Of a stretch of 64,000 nt of DNA, positions 46,259 to 57,302 are shown piece by piece. This stretch comes from Alnus glutinosa (Eukaryota > Streptophyta > Magnoliopsida > Fagales > Betulaceae): NCBI RefSeq assembly GCF_958979055.1, contig NC_084895.1, forward strand, positions 19,824,501-19,888,500, given 5' to 3'. The notes beneath the pieces were generated by a model. It was not told the DNA's origin, searched no databases, and saw only the letters and a list, made by a program, of their open reading frames with translations. Every line of letters starts with the position of its first letter. Position 1 is the stretch's first letter. Both the position numbers and the translations under genes were made by a program.

Positions 46259-48028
46259 GCCCCTATTGCTTGTGATTTACCAAGAGGTCATGAGAGTAGT
46301 TTGCTAAGGATATTAGAAGAGCAAAAAGAGACCATCAAGGTAGAAAACTTCCTTGTGTATTCTCCTTATTCTACTCCAGTTCATGATTCCCTTCCGGATG
46401 AGAAACTGTTTGAGAATACTCAAAGGGATCTTCCTTGATATTCGGGCATTCGGAATTACCTTTCCGTAGGTAAACTTTATTCTCTCTGGTCCAAGAGAGG
46501 AAAAGATTGGTGCTTCAAATTTAAGGGTCAAGGAGCACTGAGCGCATCAAGGATGTGGATTCCGTTGGCTTGGCGGATCCCACATATTTTGACTAAATGA
46601 GTCAGCATCATAGGTTCGAGCACAGGCCCTGTACACTCGAGTCCTCTATCGGGTCAGGGTACATGATCTCTGTCCAGGTTTATCTTCTCCATTGTTGCTT
46701 CATTATTAGTTTATATTTTTACAACAATGTGTTGTACTTTACTAGTATTTGGTTGGAGTATCACTCTCTTTTTCAGGACATGTGTTTTTGCAATCAAGTT
46801 TGGGAGTATGATATGCCCTGCATCTGCTCATTCAGGTATTTTTATCCTCTTATTGTTATGTTCAGTTTTATACACACATTGGGGACAATGTGTGATTCAA
46901 GTTTGGGGGTATGGAAGAACGAAACACTGTCCAATATTTTGCTATGTTATTGCTAAGAATTTGGTTGAACTTAAATTCTGATTTGTATTTCATTGGTGAG
47001 CTTAACATGATGAACACATGATCACTTGACTAGGGAATTAAGAACTTTTGTTATTTTCTTTGGCAGCATGAGATATTACTTATTTCAATTTGATTCTCAC
47101 AAGCACACTAGCACGTTCTGTGGGGTATGAAATTTGAAATCAGTTATGCCTGTTATAAATATCTTAGATGCAACTGGGTAACTTATTAGAGGAATAACCT
47201 TGGCATAAAAAAAAAAAATCAAAAAGAAAAAAAAAAAAGAAAAAAAAAAAAGAGAAAAACGAAAAAAGAATAATATTGATCACTTTGAGCTTTTTGCTGA
47301 GTAACCGGATCTCTTGCCTCATTAAGCATTGAGTATTCACGTCAAAAGGTGGAAGTTTGTTTTGATTAATAAAATGGCTAAGTTTAGCTTCGTAGCCTTT
47401 TTTATTCGAGTTAGTAAGTCTTAAGGGTGTTTTACACCTAGTGCCCTAAAACCATCTGGTTTAGGAGTCATTGACCTAACACTCGTTACATGGGTCAATT
47501 AGAAAGCTTAAGGGAGCTAAGCATTGCACAGCCTGCATATATAAAAATAATAATAAATATATATGCCTTGGTTGTTTTATCTAATAGGGAGTCCAGCGAA
47601 TTTTGAGTGTTGAACCATTCATGATTGAGATTAGTTTTGAAACCTCATGACTATGTGTTAAGTTCACTTCACACTAGTTGAATCTTGTAATATCTCGTAA
47701 TGCCATGTTAGTAGCTTAATTTTTAGTTCCCTGAAATTGTGAAGATGGAGTTTATTTTGTTAAGCTTGCTAATGAATGAGAACTATTATTTTTATGATGC
47801 TGCATTCTTGGGGATAACATGGTAGGAAAATTGTTTGTGGGTATCATTCCAGGCAAACCCTCACGAGACTTCACTCGTCCACTAGGGAGTCCTAAGGGTT
47901 TAAAAGGCTTGTTGCATACGCTAAATGCAATCGTACATCCCACGAAAGAATGATTTATCTTGTTGTTTTTCAGTTTTATTTCTGGTTTTGTATTGCTAAG
48001 GGACTAGCAATATGTAAGTTTGGGGGTG

Positions 48029-49582
48029 TGATAAGCGTTGAATGTTGCACATTCAAGCCCCTTAATTTATATATATTAATTCCTTAGCATTGTTATTTGT
48101 TTGATTTTGTGTTGTTTTATTATTTTCAGGTTTTAAATAAAGACACAGTTAATTCCATTGATTTTGGGCTCACACTTTGCAAGACCTAGAAGATATGTTT
48201 AAGCTTAACCAATCATAATAGAATACATATATGATGTGGTTAAGTTTAATCAAATCAAGTGAAGGATTAAATCGGAATTTCTCCATTAAGAGTCAAAATC
48301 GGATTGGGTTCAAATTTGGATTTTGCACATATCTCGGTGTTTTAATCATAACTTTTGACTCAAATATTAGATTTCAATAAAATTGCTGGCGTTGAAAAGC
48401 TAATAAAATATTAAACAAATATGTCAGAAATAGCTTTTCCTAAATTAGGAAGTTTACTATGCCAAAATCATCCTGAAATAAAAGACCGCAATTTTGGCCG
48501 AATTTGGAATCCTTTTCCTACTTGGATTGAAATTCCAATCTCCTACTTGGACAAGGAGACTCAAGAGACGATTTTTCTGGAATTCTAAGAGCTTCTAGGC
48601 CTCTCCTAATCTCTATAAATAGGACTCTAAACATTGAAGAAAGACACACTGCTACCTAGAGCAAATTCAGATAAAAACTTCTTGAAGGCTTGAAGAGTTG
48701 AAGAGAAGTAATCATGGCAGGAGGCCATTGCAGCAGCGTCATGAGCGGCTAAATTCCTAATAGGGTGTTGATGTAGCCCTTTCCAAGTAACGATGGTTTA
48801 ATTATATTTTAATTTGAAATTTTCTCTATGCATGATGGTTGTATAACTGTGAGTATTAATCTTAATTTTATATTCAATAATTATGAATTTCTTATCTTGT
48901 CTTAGAAAGTCTTTTATATTGATTGAACTCAATCCTTCATATTTTCTGTGATTATGTGAATGATTGTTATACAATGGTTTTAATTGATATATGATCAAGA
49001 GGATTAGATAGACCATGCCTAGGGAAGACGAATTGTACTATACCCTAGTTTAGTGTAATTTAGGTAGACAGTCCGTGCCAACCGAAGATGGGTTATACTA
49101 TTCCATTGATTATGTGTATCCTATTAAAGACGTAGCTAGTCCATGCCTAGGGAAAACAGGTCGTGCCGTATCTTAGTGGTTAGGTGGACGGTCCGTGCCA
49201 ACCGAAGATGGATTATACTTATTCTTTAGAGGTAATTTCTTGACTACTCGAGTGAGACGAGCCCTATATCATGCATAGTATGAATTTTCCTTGTTAATTT
49301 ATGATTTATCATTGTTATGCGGTGAGTGGTGAAATCAATCCCTTATTCTTTATCTCATCCCTACTATCTTTAAATTTATGTCTTTTACTTTTATGTATTT
49401 ATTTTAAGAAAACAAAAATCAAATATCTTTTTAATTAAGTTTAATCTTGAAAAACTTGATAGCAATACCCCTGCAATCCTTGAGGTTCGACACCTTCTCT
49501 ATAGCCTTATCCTACAAGGATTCGTCCTATTGCGAGTGGTTATTTATTATTGATATATTTTGATAAACAAAAGACCACATCA
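48029..49582 (+). repeat. 3' LTR of the LARD-like element
   Basis: 1554 bp, collinear with the 5' LTR; TATAAATA at 48614-48621. Differences from the 5' LTR include a 4-bp gap after 'ttttgggct' and scattered single-base changes. Confidence 0.92.
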
Positions 49583-49587
49583 TCCAT

Positions 49588-50660
49588 TGATGAGTGCCAA
49601 AAAGTGTATATTTGGACCCCTTAATTTACATTAGTTAAATCTTTAGCTTTGTTACTTTCTGATGTTTTGGTTAGTTTTAGTATTTTTGCGTTTTTGAAGG
49701 GTAATAAGAGAAAAATGACAATTTTCAAGTCAAAATACATAGAAAGCTGGATTTTCGGAAGTGCTGAAAAAGTAGATCGATCGATTTTAAAATCGATCGA
49801 TCGAATTTTTGCGGGACAGAAACCCTAGCTAACTCTATAAATACGTCTTTTTCTCATTTTCTCAATATGAGGAGCCGCGGCAGAGACCGTTTGGGCGCCC
49901 TAAATGGCCGATTTTGACCTAGCTTAGGGTTCTTGGGTATTTTCACCTAGAACCACCTTCCTTTGTAAGTTTATTTATGTTTTTATTGATTCTTCTTGTT
50001 CATTTACGTTTTCTTTAGTGATGTATAACTAAACTTTCGTCTTGGGTTGAGGATGAAACCTCACCATTGAATAGAAACTGAGTTTCATTGCTTGTTTATG
50101 CTATTTGAGTTTATGGGCTTTGATTTCTCATGGTTCTACTCCGATTTTTGAGATTATTATTGGATATCTCTTGTGATTTCCGGATACAAGTGATGATTTG
50201 ATATAGTTTCATTAAATTGATGGCTTGGGTTTTCATGTATGTTGAATATTCATTGTGTTTCATTCTATGGATACATTTGATGATTTAGTTGAAACTAGAT
50301 ATCTTTTGTGATTTGTGGAAGAATGGATTCATTGAATGATTTAAACAATTTTTGAAGCAAAAGTAGAACATACCTAAGATTTGCATGTGAAAACCTCAAA
50401 ATATGTGTGATGAGCATGAGATTAGAATGTTGTGATTTGGTGAGTGTGGATTCCAAAACCCTAGACCCCTTTATTTTCATTATTTTTATTTATGTTCTCT
50501 TTTATCAAAAACCCATAAACATGGAATTAGGTTAAAAAATGATTAGTTTAAATAGAAATTAATTTTCGCAACACAGTTCCTTGTGGATTCGACCTCGCAC
50601 TTGCATAACGCTATATTGCAAACAATTCGTGCACTTGCGAGTATTATAATTTGCACAACA
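49588..50660 (+). mobile_element. Solo LTR, TSD TCCAT, adjacent to the LARD element
   Basis: 1073 bp beginning TGATGAGTGCCAAAAAGTG and ending TTGCACAACA. TCCAT stands directly before (49583-49587, shared with the LARD TSD) and directly after (50661-50665). No internal region: a classical LTR-LTR recombination product. It has a TATA box (49836-49843) preceded by a palindrome. Its terminal words resemble those of Athila/Tat-type LTRs, but it differs in sequence from the neighbouring LARD LTR. Confidence 0.88.
49775..49843 (+). promoter_or_regulatory. 28-bp perfect palindrome upstream of a TATA box in the solo LTR
   Basis: The palindrome at 49775-49802 has half-site GATCGATCGATTTT followed by its exact reverse complement. 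TATAAATA follows at 49836-49843, 33 bp further on. The spacing places the palindrome where proximal promoter elements of an LTR would be. Binding is inferred, not shown. Confidence 0.6.
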
Positions 50661-50665
50661 TCCAT

Positions 50666-51204
50666 CATCCTAAAATCACAACAAATTGTACGTTTCCATC
50701 CATCTATTCGTCAACAATCATAACATTTTATATTTAATTTTAAAGAACAAGCACAACAATATGCATTGAGATTGAATCGTCAAAAATTACAACCGTTGAA
50801 AATAATATAACCAATGTTTGTGTTTTCATGTGTTTTCATATATATATGAACAATTATACATAAAGAATACACGCAATACACAATGATAAAACAGCTACTA
50901 ACGGATGCGCATGAGTTGAATTTCTTACCTCCAATACATGAATAGCTACGTACTAACGGATGCACAACAATATGCTCCATATTACCTATAAATGATAAAA
51001 CAAACAAACTCAACAAACAAAAATACAATAATATCATATTAAAACTAACACTTAAGGAGTAACATGTGGAATATAAAGAAACGTCATCAATACTAAAAAA
51101 ATAAGGATATAACAGAAAAGTAATTAATTATTACCTGAACCATTGCAAGCAGACAATCTAACATTCAAACGAGGCGTAGAATATTTGTCAAGTGCTAGGG
51201 TAAC
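50666..51204. other. CACTA-internal spacer
   Basis: AT-rich DNA with no recognised gene. The last 60 bp before the inverted repeat (MQADNLTFKRGVEYLSSARV from 51143) is open and flows into it. Confidence 0.3.
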
Positions 51205-51900
51205 CTGTGAAATATACAACACACCCCTGACGGAGAGGAGAGAACATGAAGAAACCGAATGTCTTGATCCATCACATATTAAGGTCTCTTGGAATCTTCA
51301 AGACCTAGTCATGCTGGAAGCTGAGTCAAGGAATCCCATTATGAAGAAAGCATTCCTAATTTCCCGTTAAACATCTCTTGCTGGAGTGCATCACTGGCAG
51401 ACACAGTTCTGGAGGCAGACTACTGCTTTTGGAGATACATCTATAGCAGGTAATTTCTCGTGTTTATCCACGTTCAAATAGTATGACTCTTGCTTCTTCT
51501 TTTCTTTTCTTTCTTCTTCTTTTTTTTTTTTTTTTTTTTTTTTTATCTGTTTTGCTTACTTGCCCACCATTGTCTCCTTTTGTTTTTGGACAGATTGTAC
51601 AAGTCAAATTGCTGGTGTTCTTATACCAGTGGTTGGTGGGGCCGGCTCACTTTCCCTCCTTCTCGATGTTTATCAGTTCCACTACTTCTTTGCCTCCGGA
51701 ACCGTGTCTGCCAGTGATGCACTCCAGCAAGAGATGTTTGACAGGAAATTAGGAATGCTTTCTTCATAATGAGATTCCTTGACTCAGCTTCCAGCATGAC
51801 TAGGTCTTGAAGATTCCAAGAGACCTTAACATGTGATGGATCAAGACATTCGGTTTCTTCATGTTCTCCCCTCTCCGTGAGGGGTTCTTGTGGATCAAGA
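51205..51900. repeat. Long inverted repeat (hairpin) of a gene-like fragment inside the CACTA element
   Basis: The left arm (about 51210-51418) and the right arm (about 51691-51895) are near-perfect reverse complements. Shared words in order include GGAGAG, GAACATGAAGAAACCGAATG, TCTTGGAATCTTCAAGACC, GCATTCCTAATTTCC and CTTGCTGGAGTGCATCACTG. The loop is about 270 bp and contains a T-rich tract and the stretch CCAGTGGTTGGTGGGGCCGG. The left arm has an open frame (REHEETECLDPSHIKVSWNL and on), suggesting a captured coding fragment; I do not recognise the gene. A transcript through this region would fold into a stem of over 200 bp. Confidence 0.85.
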
Positions 51901-52213
51901 CATTCTATGGAGGTTTCATCATGTTGTAATTAACCATAATATCAAATTATCAATATAAATATTGGCCTCTAATTAATTAAGTTAAAAAATTTGATTAGAG
52001 TATATTGTCAAATAAATTGTAATATTATCTCAATATCAATATATCGATATTAGCTTCAAAAAAATTAAGTTAAAAATTCTGATTAGGGTTTAAAGTTTGG
52101 CATATAATTTTTAATATTATTCAAATATCCACATTATATTATCTCAATGTCCACAATAATTTGCCTCAATAGATTATATGAATATTACTCTTTTTTTTTT
52201 TTTTTTTTTGAAT

Positions 52214-52445
52214 ATTCAATATCCAATATCCAATATCAACAATATCAACATTATCCAATATCAACAATATTAACAATATCCAATATCCATTATCAAATAT
52301 CCAATGTCAACAATATTAACAATATAAACAATATCCAATATTCAATATCAACAATATCAAATATCAACAATATTAACAATATCCAATATCCAATATCCAT
52401 TATCAAATATTCAATATTAACAAAATCAACAATATGAACAATATT
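52214..52445. repeat. (CAATATCAACAATAT)n minisatellite
   Basis: About 230 bp of variants of CCAATATC and AACAATAT. Low-complexity; the plus-strand frame across it (NIQYPISTI-like repeats) is an artefact. Confidence 0.9.
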
Positions 52446-52599
52446 CAATACGTGTTACTTGCAGAGGGGGAGATTGAGTAGAGAGATTGAGAGGGAGTGT
52501 GAGAGATGGTCGTTACTGAGGGAAAGGGAGAGCAGAGAGAGAGAGACCAAGGAGAGGGGGAGATGGAATTTGTTCCCAAATTCTACGTGGAAATAGCCA

Positions 52600-52795
52600 G
52601 CGCGGCACAGGTCTCAAAATGTTTCAGTAACGTGCAATTTACACGTTACTAAAACAGTAACGCGGAATACAATACCGCGTTATTACATTTATAAAACAGT
52701 AACGTGCAAATGGCCGTTACTATCATTTGGAAAAGTAACGTGCACTCATATATAGGTTACTTCATAGTAATGCGTAAAATAATGTTAATAACATT
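52600..52795. repeat. Internal copy of CACTA subterminal motifs
   Basis: AGTAACGTGCAATTTACACG, GTTACTAAAACAGTAACGCGG and TAACGTGCAAATGGCCGTTACT recur here, 4 kb from the nearer end of the element. A smaller set lies at 54325-54415 (CCACGTAACTATTAATTGTAATGTGAT). The two sets bracket the GATC satellite and the MITE. Confidence 0.75.
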
Positions 52796-52832
52796 ACTAT
52801 TTAATACAATATTTAACTGAATTAATATTTAA

Positions 52833-53695
52833 TCGATCGAGTAATCTATTGATCCATCATGATCGATTGGATGATCTATTGATCCTATTGATCCATCATG
52901 ATCAATCGGATAATCCTCATGATCCTATTGATCAATCATGATCGATCGGATGATCCTCATGATCCTATTGATCAATCATGATCGATCCTATTGATCTATC
53001 ATGATCAATCGAATGATCCTCACGATCCTATTGATCCATCATGATCAATCGAATGATCCTCACGATCCTATTGATCCATCATGATCGATCGGATGATCTA
53101 ATGATCATATTGATTGATCATGATCGATCGAATGATCCTCATGATCCTATTGATCAATCATGATAGATCGGATGATCCTTATAATCCTATTGATCAATCA
53201 TGATCGATCGGATGATCCTCATGATCCTATTGATCAATCATGATCGATCGGATGATCCTCATGATCCATTACGATCAATCGGATGGTCTATTGATCCTAT
53301 TGATCTATCAGATCGATCGAATGATCCTCACGATCCTGTTGATCCATCATGATCGATCGGATGATCTATTGATCATATTGATTGATCATGATCGATCGAA
53401 TGATCCTCATGATCCTATTGATCAATCATGATAGATCGGATGATCATCATAATCCTATTGATCAATCATGATCGATCAGATGATCTATTGATCCTATTGA
53501 TCAATCATGATCGATCGGATGATCCTTATGATCCTATTGATCCATCATGATCGATCGAATGATCTGTTGATCCATTATGATCGATCGGATGATCCTCATA
53601 ATTCATCACGATCGATCGAATGATCTATTGAACGATCATGATCATGAGGATAATCTATTGATCCTATTGATCGATCGAATGATCATCTCGATCCT
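52833..53695. repeat. GATC-rich satellite, 40-bp unit
   Basis: About 860 bp built on a 40-bp unit made of GATCCTCAT, GATCCTATT, GATCAATCAT, GATC and GATCGGAT, i.e. about five GATC sites per unit. Variants drop or duplicate sub-blocks (GATCTATT, GATCCATCAT). The unit is rich in short palindromes (ATGATCAT, CGATCG). No coding value. Confidence 0.92.
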
Positions 53696-53711
53696 ATGAA
53701 TCACTTTTTTT

Positions 53712-53985
53712 AAAGAACATAACCCCCTCAAACTACCACTACATTGACAATTAATGTTATTCCCAAACTACTAATTATGTCAATATATATCCCCCTAAAC
53801 TACTAAAAAATGTCATTGTCACCCTAATGACAAAAATTTATTTAAAAAAATAATAATAAAAATTAAAATCTGGTTTTTTTTTTTTAAATTGTTTTTATAA
53901 TTTTCAGTTATTTTTTACTTTTTTTTTTATTAACAAAAAAACTGGTTTTTCTTTCCCCTCCCCCCCTTTTTTTTTCGTTTTTTTT

Positions 53986-54025
<40 letters not shown>

Positions 54026-54290
54026 AAAATTGTTTTTATAATTTTTAGTTATTTTTTTGGTTTTTTTTTTTTTTTTTTTATTTTATTTTTCGTTTTTTAT
54101 TTAATTTGTTTTTTTTTTTATTATTATTTAAGAAAAAAAAAATTTTAAGATCATTTTTGTCTTTTTGTTGTTCTTAGGAGGGACATTGACATTTTTTGGT
54201 AGTTTGAAGGGGGGAAGACATTAACACAATTGGTAATTTAAGGGGTACATTAACAACTGAGTGGTAGCTTGAGGAGGATATATGTACTTT
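53712..54290. mobile_element. Foldback MITE with long inverted repeats
   Basis: Left arm AAAGAACATAACCCCCTCAA...CAAACTACTA...ACTACTAAAAAATGTCA pairs with the right arm read in reverse complement (AAAGTACATATATCCTCCTC...AAATTACCAATTGTGTTAATG...AAACTACCAAAAAATGTCA). Arms are about 120 bp and diverged; the centre is poly-T/(CT)n DNA. The 'cctcaaactacca' vocabulary marks a common plant MITE type. The TSD was not resolved. Confidence 0.7.
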
Positions 54291-54415
54291 GCTTCTTTTT
54301 TTTAAAAAAAATAATAATTGCAATTTATAGTAATGTGGACATACTGTCCACGTAACTATTAATTGTAATGTGATATTTGCAATCACGTTACTATTTAGTT
54401 CCTTGCGTTACTATT

Positions 54416-54661
54416 TTAATAACTTGATAATTTGTCAGGTAAGTATAAAGTCTCTTCATCTTCCTTGCGGCTGGCCGTCTGGTTTCCCCGGCCATCCCCG
54501 GACGATTCAAAATTCTCAGTAAAAGCTCGCACAGCTCCTAATTCTACCAAAAAAAAGATTGTTATTTTATCATTTGGGGGCAAAACTCCAAGCAGATCCA
54601 ACATATTCCTCCAACACAGCATACTTCGATTGGAATTCTTTGTTCTAGACCCATGCAACAA
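54416..54661 (-). other. Unrecognised gene-like fragment carried by the CACTA element
   Basis: An 81-codon minus-strand frame (LLGVLPPNDKITIFFLVELG ... SSGDGRGNQTASRKEDEETL) in GC-richer DNA than the surroundings. It could be the last exon of a captured host gene. No family assigned. Confidence 0.3.
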
Positions 54662-54699
54662 ATGAAAAGGCCATCACAATAAAGATTCCATCTCATTTG

Positions 54700-56425
54700 C
54701 TGCAGAGGTCAGAAACAAGGAAAACCAGAAAGTTGAAATCGAATGAAGATGGAAGATCTGAAGAAAACCTCACATCTTTGAAAGATTTCCAAAATGTGAA
54801 AGTGTTTATAGAAGATAGAACATCAATACAGCGTCAATTCAGAAGCGAAGTAAATACGCCCACACACTACATTCATTCGAGAGTCCAAGCAACGCCCATC
54901 AATGCACCAGAGATCACACACAACTAATAAAGGACACAATCATTTCAACAACGCCTCGAATCCAACAACTCCAAGAAACGAAGCGCCATCTCAAACATCA
55001 TCAATAATTCATTAGGGGGCAAATTTACCCACCATCTGATGTGATTTTCTTTTATTTTAAGAGCTCAAGCCTTCAAGGCATTTCTGTAATTAGGTTAAAA
55101 AAATTAAAGAAGTTGAACGATAGACCAAGGTTGAAGACGATCTAGCATATTTCTTTTCTTTTCTTTTCAAAACGCACCGTATAACTTAGGTGAGCCACGT
55201 CCGTTTAACTCTTTGTTTTTTAACATGCAAAGAAGTGACAAGGCAGTGAAGGCACCGAATTCCAAAAAAAAAAAAAAAAAGCATTCTTCAATTCTCTCAT
55301 TTGCTCTTTTAAATTATTATTATTATTATTTAACAAAAGTTGGATTGCTTTTGTTTTTTATAATTGTTTTCATATATTAATTATTTGTGAATATATATAA
55401 TTTTCGTTTAATATTTTAATTGTATAAAATATATAATTGTAATTATTTGAGAATGATATATTCAAGACTATCAACAATGAAAAAACCATGCAGCGATCTC
55501 AAGGTATGAAGACTGGTTTAAGACAACTGAATTAATTAACGAAAGGCGTGACAAAATAAATTGTAAGTTACATTTATACGTTTTAAAAAATAATTAAATT
55601 TTGCTGAATTATTTATTTATTGCATTAGTTATAATTTTTTAATTTTTTTCATCTTTAATTTTTTTTTTATTCATAAAAAAATAATAAAGAAAATTCTTGA
55701 CCCCCTGACCCAAAATCCTTTAAAATTATGCGTTTTCAAAAAAGTATCATCTTACATGCGATTTGAAAAAGCAGGGTAAATCAACATCGCATAACCAGGG
55801 TCAAGAACCCTACTGCCATATAGAAACATGCTGCAATGAAAGAAAGCCAAATTCTTTGGTGGCAAGGCAGTCCGAATGGAATTCCGACGATTATATAGAA
55901 GATGATGATGAGAGGTTTACGTATTATATGTATTGCCAGTGTGATCATGAAGTTTATTTGTTTTGTAATATCTTACAAGGAAAGTAAACTTTTATGGTAG
56001 CTAGTTACTTTTTGTGTTTTGGTCTACAAACCCCTTGACAATGTATATATATTTTGGTACTCCTATTTTGTGGAAGATATAATATATATTTACCATTTTA
56101 TTAATTGAATAGCTGATCATGAAGTTATTGTTAGTAGCTCAATCATGAAGTGCGCTCTATTTGGTACCCCAACCTTCTTGCAGTATCATATTGTGTGATA
56201 AAATCATTGTATAATTTGGCAATCTTTGTAAAGGTATGTCAACGCAAGATATCTACATTACATGTTATTTAAAAGAAATAAACGTATTGTTGTATTTGCA
56301 AAATAGGTAATAAAGTGCCAACAAACAACCTGCTCAAAGATATATATCTCCATTACAAAATATAGGGTATATATATATGGTTAATTATGGAGGTTTATAT
56401 GCATATAATTTATATAAATATTTAA
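54700..56425. other. CACTA-internal non-coding DNA
   Basis: AT-rich. Short open frames at 54697-54927 and 55763-55987 have no recognisable features. Nothing else supported. Confidence 0.4.
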
Positions 56426-56429
56426 TTTT

Positions 56430-56810
56430 AACACGTGGACAATAACGTAATAAAACTACATGTTACTATAATTGTAACATGATATATATATGCCCGTTAC
56501 TATATATTGAGTAACCTGAACAATATCACGTTACTAGGTCATATATTAACTAATGGGTTAATTTGCACGTTACTCTAGAGTAACCCATAAATTTACCACG
56601 TTAGTGTATATTAGAGCGTATATATTTTACGCTGCTGTCCAGTAACCCATAAAATGTTCACGTTACAAAGGAGTTACCAAAGTAAATTTTACACGTTACT
56701 ATATATTTCAGTAACGCGTCAAATAATTATCACGTTACAGTAATCACTTACGTGTAAAATTCTACAGGATAGTATTCCCATTTTTTATTTTATTTTTTTT
56801 TTTTGTAGTG
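56430..56810. repeat. CACTA subterminal array, high-coordinate end
   Basis: Alternating ACGTGGACAATAACG, ATCACGTTACTAGG, TTGCACGTTACTCTAGAG, TAACCCATAAATTTACCACG and ACGTTACAGTAATC motifs, ending in a T-rich tract and TTTTGTAGTG. It mirrors 42803-43480. Confidence 0.85.
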
Positions 56811-57302
56811 AACCCTAAGTAGAGAATATTATAATATCAACTAAATATGGAATATACGGAAAATATAATATATTTTTCGTATATTTTAACATCCCCTTCA
56901 AACTCAAGGTGGAAGATTCTGAAACCTTGAGTTTGAAAATATATTTTCCATATATTTTAACATTCCCCTTTAAACTCAAGGTAGAAGATTCTGGAACCTT
57001 GAGTTGGAAAATAGAAACCGGATTTAAATACAGCCGAAGTCGATGGTTGAATCAAAATGATGTCGGCGAGAAAGACTGAAAGTGATTGCCAGAGAACAGA
57101 TACTATCCGTTAAACGAAACTCAAAGCCCGCAACTGACAATGATGGTCGAAAACGGAAACTAGCCGTAAATCTTGTGAAGGGCCAAAACTACATTGTGCC
57201 AAGATTCCCCAATGAATTGAGTCACAGATGACAACAAAATAGGCAAAAAAAAAAAAAAAAAAAAAATCCAAAAGTGAGGCTTTTCTGTTCTTTTCTTTTT
57301 GG

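Larger units (their letters stand above)
43554..49582 (+). mobile_element. LARD-like LTR retrotransposon, 6.0 kb, TSD TCCAT
   Basis: Two full LTRs (43554-45110 and 48029-49582, both TGATAAGCGTTG ... CCACATCA) in direct orientation, flanked by TCCAT (43549-43553 and 49583-49587). The primer-binding site TGGCGTCGTTGCCGGGG matches the 3' end of plant tRNA-Asp with one mismatch. The internal 2.9 kb encodes only a broken gag-like protein with a CCHC zinc knuckle; no protease, RT, RNase H or integrase is seen. It therefore needs an autonomous helper, as do LARD-type or Athila/Tat-related non-autonomous elements. The LTRs differ by scattered substitutions and a few short indels by eye. Confidence 0.9.
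42803..56810. mobile_element. Non-autonomous CACTA transposon, 14.0 kb including nested insertions
   Basis: Starts CACTACAAAAAAAAAA at 42803 and ends with TTTTGTAGTG at 56810. The 3-bp TSD AAC lies at 42800-42802 and 56811-56813, inside the E2 LTR. Both ends bear arrays of AGTAACGTGA / TCACGTTACT motifs. No TNP2 or TNPA coding sequence was found. About 7.1 kb of the span is two later LTR insertions (43554-50660); the remaining 6.9 kb holds an inverted gene fragment, satellites, a MITE and unrecognised fragments. It must have been moved by transposase from another copy. Confidence 0.9.

Noticed and set aside
51483..51769. ORFs with Phe-rich N-termini in the hairpin loop as secreted proteins
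   Set aside because: The hydrophobic start comes from a TTTTC tract and the rest crosses into the inverted arm; not a credible signal peptide gene.
52147..52437. 96-codon ORF made of repeated NIQYPIS-type peptides
   Set aside because: It is the translation of the CAATATC minisatellite.
53240..53431. 63-codon ORF in the GATC satellite
   Set aside because: Repeat translation only.
52833..53695. CRISPR array
   Set aside because: Plant nuclear context and no unique spacers; it is a simple tandem satellite.
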